This document shows, piece by piece, positions 25,738-33,805 of a stretch of DNA of 64,000 nucleotides. The translations under genes and the position numbers were made by a program. Position 1 is the stretch's first letter, and the number at the start of each line of letters is the position of its first letter. Origin of the DNA: an uncultured Olsenella sp. (GTDB lineage Bacteria; Actinomycetota; Coriobacteriia; Coriobacteriales; Atopobiaceae); contig CAKUIF010000002.1 of the NCBI GenBank assembly GCA_934660915.1, positions 124,001-188,000 on the forward strand, read 5' to 3'. Under the pieces are notes generated by a model. That model saw only the letters and a program-made list of their open reading frames with translations. It searched no databases and was not told where the DNA came from.

Positions 25738-25980
25738 CTAGTAACCTAACTGTTCCCATTGTTTTTTGGTAACTTGCACATTGGGAAGCACACTTGGGTC
25801 ATCAATAACCTGCCCCGTCATTGATTCAACTAGCTCAGATATACGCGTATAACTCGCTGATACCGAGTGCGCCATTTTCTTTACTTCAGCTTTTGCGTTA
25901 TCTGAGAGCAGGCGACTGTAAACCAGATATCCGGTCCCAGCAACAACAATCGAACCAATCAAGAAGTTCTTGATTTTCAT
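25738..25980 (-). CDS. Small membrane protein coupled to parB
   Basis: 80 residues. One N-terminal hydrophobic helix (FLIGSIVVAGTGYLVYS) followed by a soluble, mostly helical tail with SYTRISELVESMTG. No family recognised; the overall shape resembles YtxH-like small membrane proteins. Its ATG overlaps the parB stop by one base (TAATG), so it is co-translated with the partition proteins, and it shares their AT-rich composition. Confidence 0.7.
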   Translation of the reverse strand: MKIKNFLIGSIVVAGTGYLVYSRLLSDNAKAEVKKMAHSVSASYTRISELVESMTGQVIDDPSVLPNVQVTKKQWEQLGY

Positions 25981-26843
25981 TAGAGCTCGCCGTCCATGCC
26001 AGACAGGAGATTTACCAAGTGCGCGAGCTGCTCATCGTCGGCGAACTCAATCTCTAACTTGTTCTTGCCTCGAACGTTCTTCACCTTTACGTTTGTGTCC
26101 AATGCCACACGGAGCGTCCTTGCTGCGCGCTTGAAGGAAGGCGGAAGAGGCTCTCGCTTGCGCACAACAGTCTCTTCATTGACAGAAAAGAGTGGAGCAA
26201 GGTTTTCTGTCTGTCGGACCGACAACTTCTCGTCAACAACCTTCTGGGCAAGCTTCACGCGACCCTCGGGGCTCGGCACAGCGAGGATTGCCCTGGCATG
26301 GCCAGCAGTGATCAGTCCATCCTCAACGAACTGCTGGACCTCCTCCGGAAGGTCAAGGAGCCTCAAAGTGTTAGTCACGGCTGACCTTGACTTGGACACA
26401 AGCTTGGCGACCTCATCTTGAGTAAGAGACCTCTCCTTGATGAGCTGCTTATATCCGCGCGCCTCTTCAAGAGGACTCAGGTCAGCTCTCTGAAGGTTCT
26501 CAATGAGGGCAAGTTTAAAGACCTCTGCATCCGAGATGTCTTTGATAATAACAGGAACTTCTTCAAGGCCCGCAAGCTTTGCAGCCTGGTACCTTCGCTC
26601 ACCAGCAACGATCTCGTACTTAGTTCCCTTCTTTCGAACAAGAAGGGGCTGAAGAATACCATTCTGCTTAATTGAGTCAGAAAGCTCAGATAGCTCTGCT
26701 TCCTTAAAGAGCTTTCGCGGCTGATCTTTATTTGGAACAATCTGACTGATCTTTAGATTGGAATCAGGCTCAAGGGCTGCAGTCTCCGCCTCTGCAGTAC
26801 CCATCAAGGAGCCAAGTCCTTTACCAAGAGCTTTCTTAGCCAC
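25980..26843 (-). CDS. parB: Chromosome partition protein ParB
   Basis: 287 residues. The N-terminal CTPase domain has IVPNKDQPRKLF, VRKKGTKYEIVAGERRYQAAKLAG and the ENLQRADLSPLEEARGY box; the central helix-turn-helix is in LTQDEVAKLVSKSRSAVTNT; the C-terminal dimerisation part is basic. It loads on parS sites and slides to form the partition complex acted on by ParA. It starts with GTG, overlapping the end of parA by eight bases. AT-rich codon use matches parA and rsmG but not the genes farther away. Confidence 0.95.
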   Translation of the reverse strand: MAKKALGKGLGSLMGTAEAETAALEPDSNLKISQIVPNKDQPRKLFKEAELSELSDSIKQNGILQPLLVRKKGTKYEIVAGERRYQAAKLAGLEEVPVIIKDISDAEVFKLALIENLQRADLSPLEEARGYKQLIKERSLTQDEVAKLVSKSRSAVTNTLRLLDLPEEVQQFVEDGLITAGHARAILAVPSPEGRVKLAQKVVDEKLSVRQTENLAPLFSVNEETVVRKREPLPPSFKRAARTLRVALDTNVKVKNVRGKNKLEIEFADDEQLAHLVNLLSGMDGEL

Positions 26844-27636
26844 GCCTCGTCACCTCTTTTGCCAAAGCACCGTACGCAAGGGCACCCTTACTCACACGCG
26901 CATAGAGACTGATTGGTTTTCCGTAAGAAGGAGCCTCTGCAATCTTTACGTTACGAGGAATTACCGTCTTGAAGACTTTATTGCCAAAGTACTTACGAAC
27001 TTCGTCTTCAACCTGCTTCGAAAGGGAAGTACGGGTATCGAACATCGTTAGTACGACACCAAATATCTCAAGATCAGGGTTGATGTTCTTTTGCACCATC
27101 CTCATGGACTCAAGAAGCTTAGTAACTCCCTCAAGTGCGTAATACTCACATTGAATAGGAATCAACAGGGAATCGGCTGCACACAGTGCATTGATGGTAA
27201 GAAGACCAAGAGAAGGCGGGCAATCGATAATGATGTAGTCAAATTCATCCTTAACCGGCGCCAATGCCTTCTTTAGGCATCCTTCTCTTGCCATTTTCGA
27301 CACAAGCTCAATCTCAGCACCAGCCAATTGAATAGTCGCCGGTGCTACAAATACACTTTTGCAATCAGTATCCTGGATAATGTCTTCCATCGGGTATTCA
27401 TGAAGGACAGAATCGTAAATATCGTGCTCAAGCTCTTCTTTTTCAATTCCAAAACCCGATGAAGCATTACCTTGCGGGTCAAAATCGATAATGAGCACCT
27501 TTTTCTTGAGCTCAGAAAGGCTTGCCGACAAATTTATTACTGTTGTAGACTTACCGACGCCGCCTTTTTGATTAATACATGCTATTACTCGTGTATCTCT
27601 ATCTGGAAAACCACGTTTAATATCGCGAAAACCCAC
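26836..27636 (-). CDS. parA: Chromosome partition ATPase ParA (Soj)
   Basis: 266 residues from a GTG start at 27636, preceded by a strong AAGGAG six bases away. The deviant Walker A motif is NQKGGVGKSTTVIN; Walker B-like IIIDCPPSLG follows. It moves origins by ParB-stimulated ATP hydrolysis. The open frame continues 21 codons further upstream, but that stretch begins inside a parS site (its apparent first residues MFHVKH are parS read as codons), so the longer form is rejected. It overlaps parB. Confidence 0.95.
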   Translation of the reverse strand: MGFRDIKRGFPDRDTRVIACINQKGGVGKSTTVINLSASLSELKKKVLIIDFDPQGNASSGFGIEKEELEHDIYDSVLHEYPMEDIIQDTDCKSVFVAPATIQLAGAEIELVSKMAREGCLKKALAPVKDEFDYIIIDCPPSLGLLTINALCAADSLLIPIQCEYYALEGVTKLLESMRMVQKNINPDLEIFGVVLTMFDTRTSLSKQVEDEVRKYFGNKVFKTVIPRNVKIAEAPSYGKPISLYARVSKGALAYGALAKEVTRRG

Positions 27637-27682
27637 TTTTATCTCCTTGGCCCGGCAACATGAATGGATTAATAGTAGTGGA

Positions 27683-27698
27683 TGTTTCACGTGAAACA
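27683..27698. promoter_or_regulatory. parS site 1
   Basis: Perfect 16-base palindrome TGTTTCACGTGAAACA, the universal chromosomal ParB-binding sequence, about 50 bases upstream of the parA start. Confidence 0.95.
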
Positions 27699-27718
27699 CT
27701 CGACTATCTGATTAATCA

Positions 27719-27734
27719 TGTTTCACGTGAAACT
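27719..27734. promoter_or_regulatory. parS site 2 (one mismatch)
   Basis: TGTTTCACGTGAAACT: the 16-base parS palindrome with its last base changed, 36 bases from site 1. Confidence 0.88.
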
Positions 27735-27754
27735 GTCCCTTGATTTATCACTTA

Positions 27755-27770
27755 TGTTTCACGTGAAACA
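27755..27770. promoter_or_regulatory. parS site 3
   Basis: Perfect parS palindrome between rsmG and parA, 36 bases after site 2; the three intergenic sites are evenly spaced at 36 bases. Confidence 0.95.
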
Positions 27771-27782
27771 TGGCGAAATTAT

Positions 27783-28526
27783 CTACTTCTTCGGAATCAA
27801 AGGGTGGTTCTTTGCCATTCCGTTTGCTCGTGGAAGCTTAATTCTTGGATCGTGCTCTCTTTCGTAAATTAAAATCTCTCGATGGCCTAGATCGCGAGGA
27901 AGTTCGAGTGTTTCACGTGAAACACGAGTTAAGCCGCAAACTTGAGAAGCATAATTGGCGTTCTGCAATTCCTCATCAGTCAAGTTTGCTTTCTCAAGAA
28001 CAAGTCGACCACCGAACTTAAGAAGCGGTGTTGAATACTCAATGATGACATTACTTTGGGCGACTGCACGGGCAGTAATGAAATCAAACGATGCAGGCTC
28101 TTTCAAGGCAAGATCTTCAGCTCGAATAGATAGAGCAGAGCAATTATCAAGACCAAGTTGACCAATGAACTCATTCACAGCATTGACCTTCTTGCCAACC
28201 GAATCAATGAAGAGACCGTTCATTCCAGTCATGATAGCCAGTGGAATACCGGGGAAACCAGCGCCTGTTCCAATATCAAGGAATCTAAGCCCTTCTGAGG
28301 GCTTGAAATGCTTTGTCCCTAGTGGCACTAGCGAGTCAACGAGATGAAGCGTTACAGCGTCTCTCAGAGCGACAATTCTTGTGAGGTTAACGACCTTGTT
28401 CTTCTCAATGACTAACTCAAGGTCTTTTATGAGTAAATCAGCTTGAGCTTCTGAACACTCGATATTGAAGATAGAGAGCTCTTCAATTACCTGCTCCATT
28501 AGGTCTTGATGAGTAGGTTCTGACAC
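27783..28526 (-). CDS. rsmG: 16S rRNA (guanine-527-N7)-methyltransferase RsmG (GidB)
   Basis: 247 residues. Rossmann methyltransferase with FLDIGTGAGFPGIPLAI (SAM binding), DSVGKKVNAVNEF and ITARAVA, all typical of RsmG. It adds m7G527 in 16S rRNA; loss gives low-level streptomycin resistance in other bacteria. GTG start preceded by AGGAGG. A perfect parS palindrome lies inside the coding sequence (27909-27924), read as VSRET, so this stretch is under double constraint. AT-rich like parAB. Confidence 0.94.
   Translation of the reverse strand: MSEPTHQDLMEQVIEELSIFNIECSEAQADLLIKDLELVIEKNKVVNLTRIVALRDAVTLHLVDSLVPLGTKHFKPSEGLRFLDIGTGAGFPGIPLAIMTGMNGLFIDSVGKKVNAVNEFIGQLGLDNCSALSIRAEDLALKEPASFDFITARAVAQSNVIIEYSTPLLKFGGRLVLEKANLTDEELQNANYASQVCGLTRVSRETLELPRDLGHREILIYEREHDPRIKLPRANGMAKNHPLIPKK
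27909..27924. promoter_or_regulatory. parS site 4, inside rsmG
   Basis: Perfect TGTTTCACGTGAAACA within the rsmG coding region. Confidence 0.95.
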
Positions 28527-28623
28527 AATAGCCTCCTGCCAAAAACTTTCGATACGAGGATTTTTGTCAAAAGAAAAGGAGGAGCCGAAGCCCCTCCCTA
28601 AGATACTACCTTGTGATGACCCG

Positions 28624-29205
28624 CTAGTGAACTGCGGTAATTACAACCCTGCGATTCGGGTCCTCCCCCTCAGAGTGGGTGGTGACGGTGTCATCGTCGA
28701 CAAGGGTAAGGTGAACAAGCCGACGCTCATAGGCGTTCATGGGTGCCATGGCAACTCGACCCTGCTTGCGAGCCTTAGAAGCGGCAGCCCTAGCAAGACC
28801 CTGAACCTTAGACTTCCTGCGGGACTTATAGCTCTCGATATCAACAACGATGGGATAGTAGAACTTAAGCCTGCTGCTCATCAGGGAAGAAAGAACCATC
28901 TGAAGAGAATCGAGCGTACGGCCATGGCGGCCAATGAGCACCGCGAGGTCACCGCCGTTAACATCAAGGATAAGCTCGCCGTTATCGCCATCGTACTCGT
29001 CGATAGAGCACTGAGTCTCACCAAAGAAACCGAGGAGCTCGCGAAGATACTCAACAGCGACATCCGCAACCTTATCGGTCTCGTCATCGGTCAGCTCGAC
29101 GCCGGCCTCAAAATGCTCGCGGATAGAGGCGAACTCATCAGCGGCATCGGTGGAGGTGGACTGCTCGTCGGCTGTGCCGACCTCAGTCAGAACCTCTTCG
29201 TCCAT
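28624..29205 (-). CDS. khpB: RNA-binding protein KhpB (Jag/EloR)
   Basis: 193 residues from the ATG at 29205, preceded by TTGGAGG at seven bases. A short acidic N-terminus precedes a Jag-type region, a KH domain with the GRHGRTLDSLQ loop, and a C-terminal R3H domain (MNAYERRLVHL). KhpB pairs with KhpA and binds many transcripts, influencing cell elongation in Gram-positives. It follows yidC in the conserved rpmH-rnpA-yidC-jag-rsmG order. Confidence 0.92.
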   Translation of the reverse strand: MDEEVLTEVGTADEQSTSTDAADEFASIREHFEAGVELTDDETDKVADVAVEYLRELLGFFGETQCSIDEYDGDNGELILDVNGGDLAVLIGRHGRTLDSLQMVLSSLMSSRLKFYYPIVVDIESYKSRRKSKVQGLARAAASKARKQGRVAMAPMNAYERRLVHLTLVDDDTVTTHSEGEDPNRRVVITAVH

Positions 29206-29257
29206 GCCAACCTCCAATATAAGATGATTAATTACTAACTAATACTAACCCGCAAGT

Positions 29258-30013
29258 TTAGCGGCTCTTGTGCGGACGCTGCTTCTTCTCGCGGCGAACT
29301 ACGTTGACCTGGACGGGAGCGTTCTTGGCACGCTCCTCGGCCTCCTTCTTTGCCTTCTCCATGACGCGCTGGGTAACGACCTTCTGCTGGACAACCTGCC
29401 AGATCGAGGAAGAGACGTAGTAGAGCAGGACAGCGGACGGGCAGGTCCAGCCGAACCAGAGCATCATGAAGGACATGACGCCGCCCATGGTCATCTGCTG
29501 GGTCTTCATCTCGGGATTATTGTCCGAGTTCATCACCATGGGGATGAACGTGAGGACACCAAAGAGGATGTCCATGATGATGTACGGGAGAGCAGCAACA
29601 AAACCGCCCTGCGAGAGCATATCGGCAACGGAAACCGAGATCGAGGGAAGGATGCCGAAGAAAGAAGCGTCGGCGGGGACGTTCTTGATGACGGCGAAGA
29701 GCGCAAAGAAGATAGGCATCTGGATGAGAAGCGGCAGGCAACCCATAAGCGGGTTGACCTTCATCTCGGAGTAGACCTTCATCGTCTCCTCCTGGAGACG
29801 CTGCGGGTCGTTAGCGTACTTCTCCTGGATCTCCTGGATGCGGGGCTGCATGACCTGCATACCGGCGGTCGACTTGACCGACTTGGTCTGCAGCGGGGTC
29901 AGAGCCAGGCGAACAATGACGGTGAGGACGATGATGGCAAGGCCCCAATCGCCCACGAAACCCTGGATACCCGCGAGCACCGCGGTCAGGAAGTTAATAA
30001 ACCAATCCCACAT
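29258..30013 (-). CDS. yidC: Membrane protein insertase YidC
   Basis: 251 residues, the short Gram-positive form without the large periplasmic domain. About five membrane segments; the hydrophilic-groove Arg is in VIVRLALTPLQ. There is the usual coiled cytosolic loop (MQPRIQEIQEKYANDPQRLQEE), and a basic C-terminal tail (RREKKQRPHKSR). No lipobox cysteine is present at the start. It inserts membrane proteins with or without SecYEG. ATG preceded by GGAGG. Confidence 0.95.
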   Translation of the reverse strand: MWDWFINFLTAVLAGIQGFVGDWGLAIIVLTVIVRLALTPLQTKSVKSTAGMQVMQPRIQEIQEKYANDPQRLQEETMKVYSEMKVNPLMGCLPLLIQMPIFFALFAVIKNVPADASFFGILPSISVSVADMLSQGGFVAALPYIIMDILFGVLTFIPMVMNSDNNPEMKTQQMTMGGVMSFMMLWFGWTCPSAVLLYYVSSSIWQVVQQKVVTQRVMEKAKKEAEERAKNAPVQVNVVRREKKQRPHKSR

Positions 30014-30033
30014 GTTTCCTCCGTGGTCAAAGA

Positions 30034-30270
30034 CTAGGGGACGGGGTCGTAGCCCCCGCTATGGAGCGGGTGGCACCGAAGAATCCTACGCAACGCGAGT
30101 ACGGTTCCCTTAAGGGCTCCGTACTTCTCTATGGCCTGCCGCGCATACTCGGAGCACGTGGGGTAATAAATACACCGCGCGCCGAGCAGCGGGGATATAC
30201 GGCTTTGATAAAAGCCGACGCAGGCGAGCAGGGCGCGGGAGGCAGCGGATGTGCCATGCGCGCCGCCCAC
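30034..30270 (-). CDS. yidD: Membrane protein insertion efficiency factor YidD
   Basis: 78 residues of the small YidD (DUF37) family with its hallmark GFYQSRISPLLGARCIYYPTCSEYARQAI and C-terminal HPLHSGGYDPVP read in pieces here (FYQSRISPL, CIYYPTCSEYA, RCHPLHSGGYDPV). It assists YidC and lies between rnpA and yidC as in most bacteria. The start is GTG, one base after the rnpA stop (TAAGGTG), so translation is probably coupled. Confidence 0.92.
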   Translation of the reverse strand: MGGAHGTSAASRALLACVGFYQSRISPLLGARCIYYPTCSEYARQAIEKYGALKGTVLALRRILRCHPLHSGGYDPVP

Positions 30271-30271
30271 C

Positions 30272-30595
30272 TTAGACGCCGGCTTTCTTAATGAGTCTTC
30301 TCAGGGATGCCGCGACGCTCGATGGCGAGCTGTCGTGCGTGTCCTTGGTCGAGAAGAGGATCACGTCGTATCCGTCCAATGGCAAAGCGCATTCGCGAGC
30401 AGCTTCACGCAGCACGCGCTTGCACCTGTTTCTATAGACTGCGTTTCCCAGCCGCTTAGGCGCGACGAAGGCGACCCTTCCGGGGCCGCCCTCGTCAAGC
30501 TTAGCCATTCGAATGCGCAGGAGAGGATCGTTGAACCTCTTCCCACAAGAGAAGACCTTCTCGAAATCTCGCTTCGATTTGATGGTCTTCTTCAT
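30272..30595 (-). CDS. rnpA: Ribonuclease P protein component
   Basis: 107 residues. Carries the RNase P protein motif RNRCKRVLREAAR, the N-terminal KSKRDFEKVF and FVAPKRLGNAV. It supports the RNA subunit in 5' tRNA maturation. It starts five bases after rpmH and is followed at once by yidD. Confidence 0.94.
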   Translation of the reverse strand: MKKTIKSKRDFEKVFSCGKRFNDPLLRIRMAKLDEGGPGRVAFVAPKRLGNAVYRNRCKRVLREAARECALPLDGYDVILFSTKDTHDSSPSSVAASLRRLIKKAGV

Positions 30596-30600
30596 TGTAT

Positions 30601-30735
30601 TTAGACGGTGAGCTTCTTGCGGCCCTTGAGGCGACGACGGGCGAGCACCTTACGGCCGCCCTTGGTGGCCATACGGGCGCGGAAACCGTGGGTCTTGGCG
30701 CGCTTGCGCTTGTTCGGCTGATACGTACGCTTCAT
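30601..30735 (-). CDS. rpmH: Ribosomal protein bL34
   Basis: 44 residues, the standard length, with MKRTYQPNKRKRAKTHGFR and the arginine-rich remainder. The open frame extends 17 codons upstream but GGGAGGAATAGCT directly precedes the chosen ATG. First gene of the leftward operon from a near-consensus promoter at 30789-30818. Confidence 0.97.
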   Translation of the reverse strand: MKRTYQPNKRKRAKTHGFRARMATKGGRKVLARRRLKGRKKLTV

Positions 30736-30788
30736 AGCTATTCCTCCCAGTTGGGTGTAAACGTCTTTTTTGGGCAATAAGCTCAAAG

Positions 30789-30818
30789 ATTGTAAAGGTC
30801 AAATGCGAAAACTGTCAA
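30789..30818 (-). promoter_or_regulatory. Sigma-70-type promoter of the rpmH operon
   Basis: On the minus strand TTGACA (-35, 30813-30818), an 18-base spacer and TACAAT (-10, 30789-30794). It is a near-consensus promoter about 55 bases before the rpmH start, driving rpmH-rnpA-yidD-yidC-khpB. Confidence 0.85.
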
Positions 30819-30972
30819 ACATCTACGCAAAAGAAGTACGCATCGACAGAAACCGCCGCTTTTCACCGTTTCTTCCATAGGTGGAAGGAACCTTTCAGAA
30901 GGCATGAAACCTGCAGAAAGATGCTATGCTTTTCCAGCCGTGGATTCACGTCGAGCACGAGTTATCAACCGC

Positions 30973-31043
30973 TTTTCGACAATTGTTGAAAACTTTCGTC
31001 CACATTGAATCCGCTCAGAAAAGTTTTCTACAAATGATGAAAA
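30973..31043. promoter_or_regulatory. DnaA-box-like cluster before the GHKL gene
   Basis: The 325-base gap between rpmH and the GHKL gene contains TTTTCGACA (30973-30981, plus), TTTTCAACA (30984-30992, minus), TTTTCTACA (31024-31032, plus) and the one-off TTTTCATCA (31035-31043, minus). All fit TTTTCNACA, also found around dnaA. No canonical TTATCCACA is present. The rest of the gap (30819-30972) holds nothing else I can name. Confidence 0.6.
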
Positions 31044-31060
31044 CCTGTTGAGAAAGTGGG

Positions 31061-32119
31061 GTGGACAACATGGCGAGGGACTTCTATCCGATGGTGGAAA
31101 AGAAGGAAAACGGCGAGGAAGACGCCGAAAGAGGCGCCCTGGTGACCCACCCCGCGCGCATTGCCGTCTACGACGACGCGGCGGCGGCCCCCAGGGTCGT
31201 CGTGGTTGAGCCGAAGGACGTGCGCGCCTACCTGGAAGAGATCACGGGAACCGTAAACAAACTCTCCCATGAGCAGGGCGGCGCGATTCCCTTCATGGTT
31301 ATCCGCGAGATCGTCGAGAACTTCATCCACGCGTATTTCCAGTCGCCCACCATCACCATCCTCGACGGCGGGAACACCATTCGCTTCTCGGACCAGGGCC
31401 CGGGAATCCGCGAGAAGGACCTTGCCCTCGAGTACGGGACCTCATCGGCGACCGAAGACATGCGCCGCTACATCCGCGGCGTGGGTAGCGGCCTTCCGTA
31501 CGCGCAGCAGTACATGGAGGACAAGGGCGGAAGCCTCACCATCGAGGACAACATCGCAGGTGGCACGGTCGTGACCATCTCCATCCGTCCGAAGGTGGAA
31601 GCCGCCGAGGTGTCGCGCTCGCCGCAGGCCGGCGACTACCAGCAAGAGGCGCAGGGGTTCGCGCGGCAGGGCATGTACCAGCAGCCCATGTACCCCCAGC
31701 AGCCGGGCTGGCCGGTCCAGGCGGGAGCTTGGCCGCAGCCGGGCATGCACCAGCCGCAGCCCTTCCCCCAGGCGCAGCCGTATCAGCAGCAGGGTTTTCA
31801 GCAGACGGGCTACCCGCAGCAGGGCTACCCGCAGCAGGGCTACCCGCAGCCTGGTTATCAACAAGCGCAGCAGCCCTACCAACAGCCCATGCCGGCCGCA
31901 CCGGCGCAGCCACAGGTATCAGAGCGCGGCTCGATGGTCATCTCCTACCTTGCGCAGCACGAAAGCTGCGGCCCCACCGAGCTCGTGAGGGAGTACGGCT
32001 TCTCGGGACCCACCTGGTCGCGCGAGCTGGGCGCCCTCGTGGCCGCGGGCTACGTGATGAAAGACGGCCAGAAACACCGCCTGACCGGCCTGGGTAGGCA
32101 GCTCGCGAGCGCCTGGTAG
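31061..32119 (+). CDS. GHKL ATPase - Q/P-rich linker - winged-helix fusion protein next to dnaA
   Basis: 352 residues. Residues about 60-180 are a GHKL-type ATP-binding domain: N box REIVENFIHAYF, G1 box SDQGPGIREKDLA, G2 box RGVGSGLPYAQQ; there is no HisKA dimerisation domain. A linker of about 100 residues (185-285) is rich in Gln, Pro, Tyr and Gly with tandem GYPQQ repeats (15-base DNA repeats near 31808-31850). The C-terminus (290-352) looks like a winged helix (MVISYLAQHESCGPTELVRE, LGALVAAGYVMKDGQKHRL). No signal or membrane segment. Function unknown; the location between rpmH and dnaA, preceded by DnaA-box-like sites, suggests a role in origin or cell-cycle control (inference). GTG at 31061 or ATG at 31070 could start it; both ribosome sites are weak. 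Confidence 0.82.
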   Translation: MDNMARDFYPMVEKKENGEEDAERGALVTHPARIAVYDDAAAAPRVVVVEPKDVRAYLEEITGTVNKLSHEQGGAIPFMVIREIVENFIHAYFQSPTITILDGGNTIRFSDQGPGIREKDLALEYGTSSATEDMRRYIRGVGSGLPYAQQYMEDKGGSLTIEDNIAGGTVVTISIRPKVEAAEVSRSPQAGDYQQEAQGFARQGMYQQPMYPQQPGWPVQAGAWPQPGMHQPQPFPQAQPYQQQGFQQTGYPQQGYPQQGYPQPGYQQAQQPYQQPMPAAPAQPQVSERGSMVISYLAQHESCGPTELVREYGFSGPTWSRELGALVAAGYVMKDGQKHRLTGLGRQLASAW

Positions 32120-32148
32120 CAGTCAAAAAAGCCGACCGGCGCGCCGTT

Positions 32149-32207
32149 TGTAGAAAACCAAAGCTAAGTTTTCAACATTCCTATATACTGGTCGTCACTT
32201 TTCAACA
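32149..32207 (+). promoter_or_regulatory. dnaA promoter flanked by DnaA-box-like sites
   Basis: A TATACT -10 element (32184-32189) lies about 40 bases before the dnaA start. TTTTCAACA occurs at 32169-32177 and 32199-32207 (plus, exactly 30 bases apart) and TTTTCTACA at 32149-32157 (minus). Sites bracketing the -10 fit DnaA autorepression. Confidence 0.65.
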
Positions 32208-32225
32208 ATTGCGAGGACAACCGGT

Positions 32226-33782
32226 ATGGACATCACACAGGAATCGGAAGCCGACGCGCTCTGGCAAGACTCGCTCGACCTCCTTTCGGGGGAAGGCAAG
32301 CCCGAGGCGTTCCTGGCGATGCTGCGCAGCTGCACGCCCACCTCACTGGAGAACGGCGTGCTGCGCGTGGAGACGCCCATGCGCATCGTCGTGAAGAAGG
32401 TCACCGCCAGCCAAGAAGAGCTCGAGGAGATGCTGTCGCAGGCGGCCTTCGAGCCCATCAAGCTAGAGATAGCCTTAGGAGGCGCCGCGGCGGCGCCGAA
32501 GCCCCACGTGTCGTCGATGTCGCAGGAAGAGGCGCGTGACTGGACGGCCGCGACCACCTCGGCCGCAGCGCCGGCGCCGGCCATCGAGCGGCACGAGGCG
32601 CGCATCGCCGACGACGGGTGGCAGGACGACCCAGAGCGCGCCGCGCGCGAGAACCGCCGGCGCCGCGAGCGCAACCCGCTCGTCGAGGACGTAGGCGCGG
32701 GCGACTCCAAGCTCACCTTCGATCGCTTTGTCCGCGGCGACGAGAACATGATCGCCTACGACTCCGCCGTCCAGGTGGCAAACGGAGTGAACAAGAGCTA
32801 CGGGCTTCTTTTTATCTACGGAAAGAGCGGTCTCGGAAAGACGCACCTCTTGCGCGCGATCCAGAACTACATCGCTCAGAACGACCCCTCGAGGATCTGC
32901 GTGTACAAGGACGCCTCGTCGTTCATCAGCGACTACGTCAACGCGTCGCGCTCCGAGAACAAGTCGGCGGCCGACGAGCTGCGGCAGAACTACGCCGACA
33001 TCGATGTCCTCATCGTCGACGACGTGCAGGGCCTCGCGGGCAAGGCGGGCACCATCAACTTCTTCTTCGACACCTTCAACACCCTGCGCGCGAGCGGCAA
33101 GTGGGTCGTGCTCGCCGCCGACCGCACCCCCGCCGAGCTCGGCATGGGCAAGGACGGCTTCGACGAGCGCGTGACGAGCCGCATCGGCGGCGGATTCACC
33201 GCATCAGTCCAGGTGCCGAGCTACGAGCTGCGCGTGCGCCTCATCGAGAAGTTCTGCGAGCGGGCGCTCGAGGACGCCCAAAGAGACGGCCTCGCAGACA
33301 CGGTCGGCGTCATCTCCGCGAAGACCCAGCAGTTCATGGCCGAGAAGGCCGGCAACAACATCCGCCTTATCGAGGGATTCTGCCAGCGGTGCCTCATCGC
33401 TTCCGCCAGGGCTCAGAAGAACGGCTGTGAGCTCGGCCACGACGAGGTCCTCTCGATCTGCAGCGAGGTGTGGCCCACGAGCGAACAGAAGCTCTCCATC
33501 GAGCAGGTCCAGCGCGGGGTCGAGAAGTTCTACGACGTGAGCCACGAGGAGCTCATCGGCAACAAGCGCAACAAGTCCCTCATGGAGGCCCGACACGTCG
33601 CCGTTTGGCTCTGCCGCGAGATGTGCAACCAGACCCTTGCCGACATCGGAAAGAAGTTCGGCGGGCGCAGCCACGCCACCGTCATGCACAGCCTGAGGGT
33701 GGTCGACGACACCCGCAAGGACGACCGGACTTTCCAAGACCGTCTTATGCAGGTCCGCGAGTCGATCGTCGGCGACTCGTGA
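32226..33782 (+). CDS. dnaA: Chromosomal replication initiator DnaA
   Basis: 518 residues. Domain I is N-terminal, followed by a variable linker (about 90-165), then the AAA+ domain with Walker A YGKSGLGKTHLLRA and Walker B VLIVDDVQ, and the C-terminal helix-turn-helix domain IV. The DnaA signature loop here reads GGRSHATVMH, whereas E. coli has GGRDHTTVLH: the base-contacting Asp and second Thr are replaced by S482 and A484, while His483 is kept. This fits the altered box TTTTCNACA seen around the gene. GAGGAC precedes the ATG. Confidence 0.95.
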   Translation: MDITQESEADALWQDSLDLLSGEGKPEAFLAMLRSCTPTSLENGVLRVETPMRIVVKKVTASQEELEEMLSQAAFEPIKLEIALGGAAAAPKPHVSSMSQEEARDWTAATTSAAAPAPAIERHEARIADDGWQDDPERAARENRRRRERNPLVEDVGAGDSKLTFDRFVRGDENMIAYDSAVQVANGVNKSYGLLFIYGKSGLGKTHLLRAIQNYIAQNDPSRICVYKDASSFISDYVNASRSENKSAADELRQNYADIDVLIVDDVQGLAGKAGTINFFFDTFNTLRASGKWVVLAADRTPAELGMGKDGFDERVTSRIGGGFTASVQVPSYELRVRLIEKFCERALEDAQRDGLADTVGVISAKTQQFMAEKAGNNIRLIEGFCQRCLIASARAQKNGCELGHDEVLSICSEVWPTSEQKLSIEQVQRGVEKFYDVSHEELIGNKRNKSLMEARHVAVWLCREMCNQTLADIGKKFGGRSHATVMHSLRVVDDTRKDDRTFQDRLMQVRESIVGDS

Positions 33783-33805
33783 TAAGGGAAAACTCCCCGA
33801 TGCGA

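Noticed and set aside
27636..27699. Longer parA beginning MFHVKH
   Set aside because: Those codons are a parS site; the GTG at 27636 has an ideal ribosome site and aligns with the normal ParA N-terminus.
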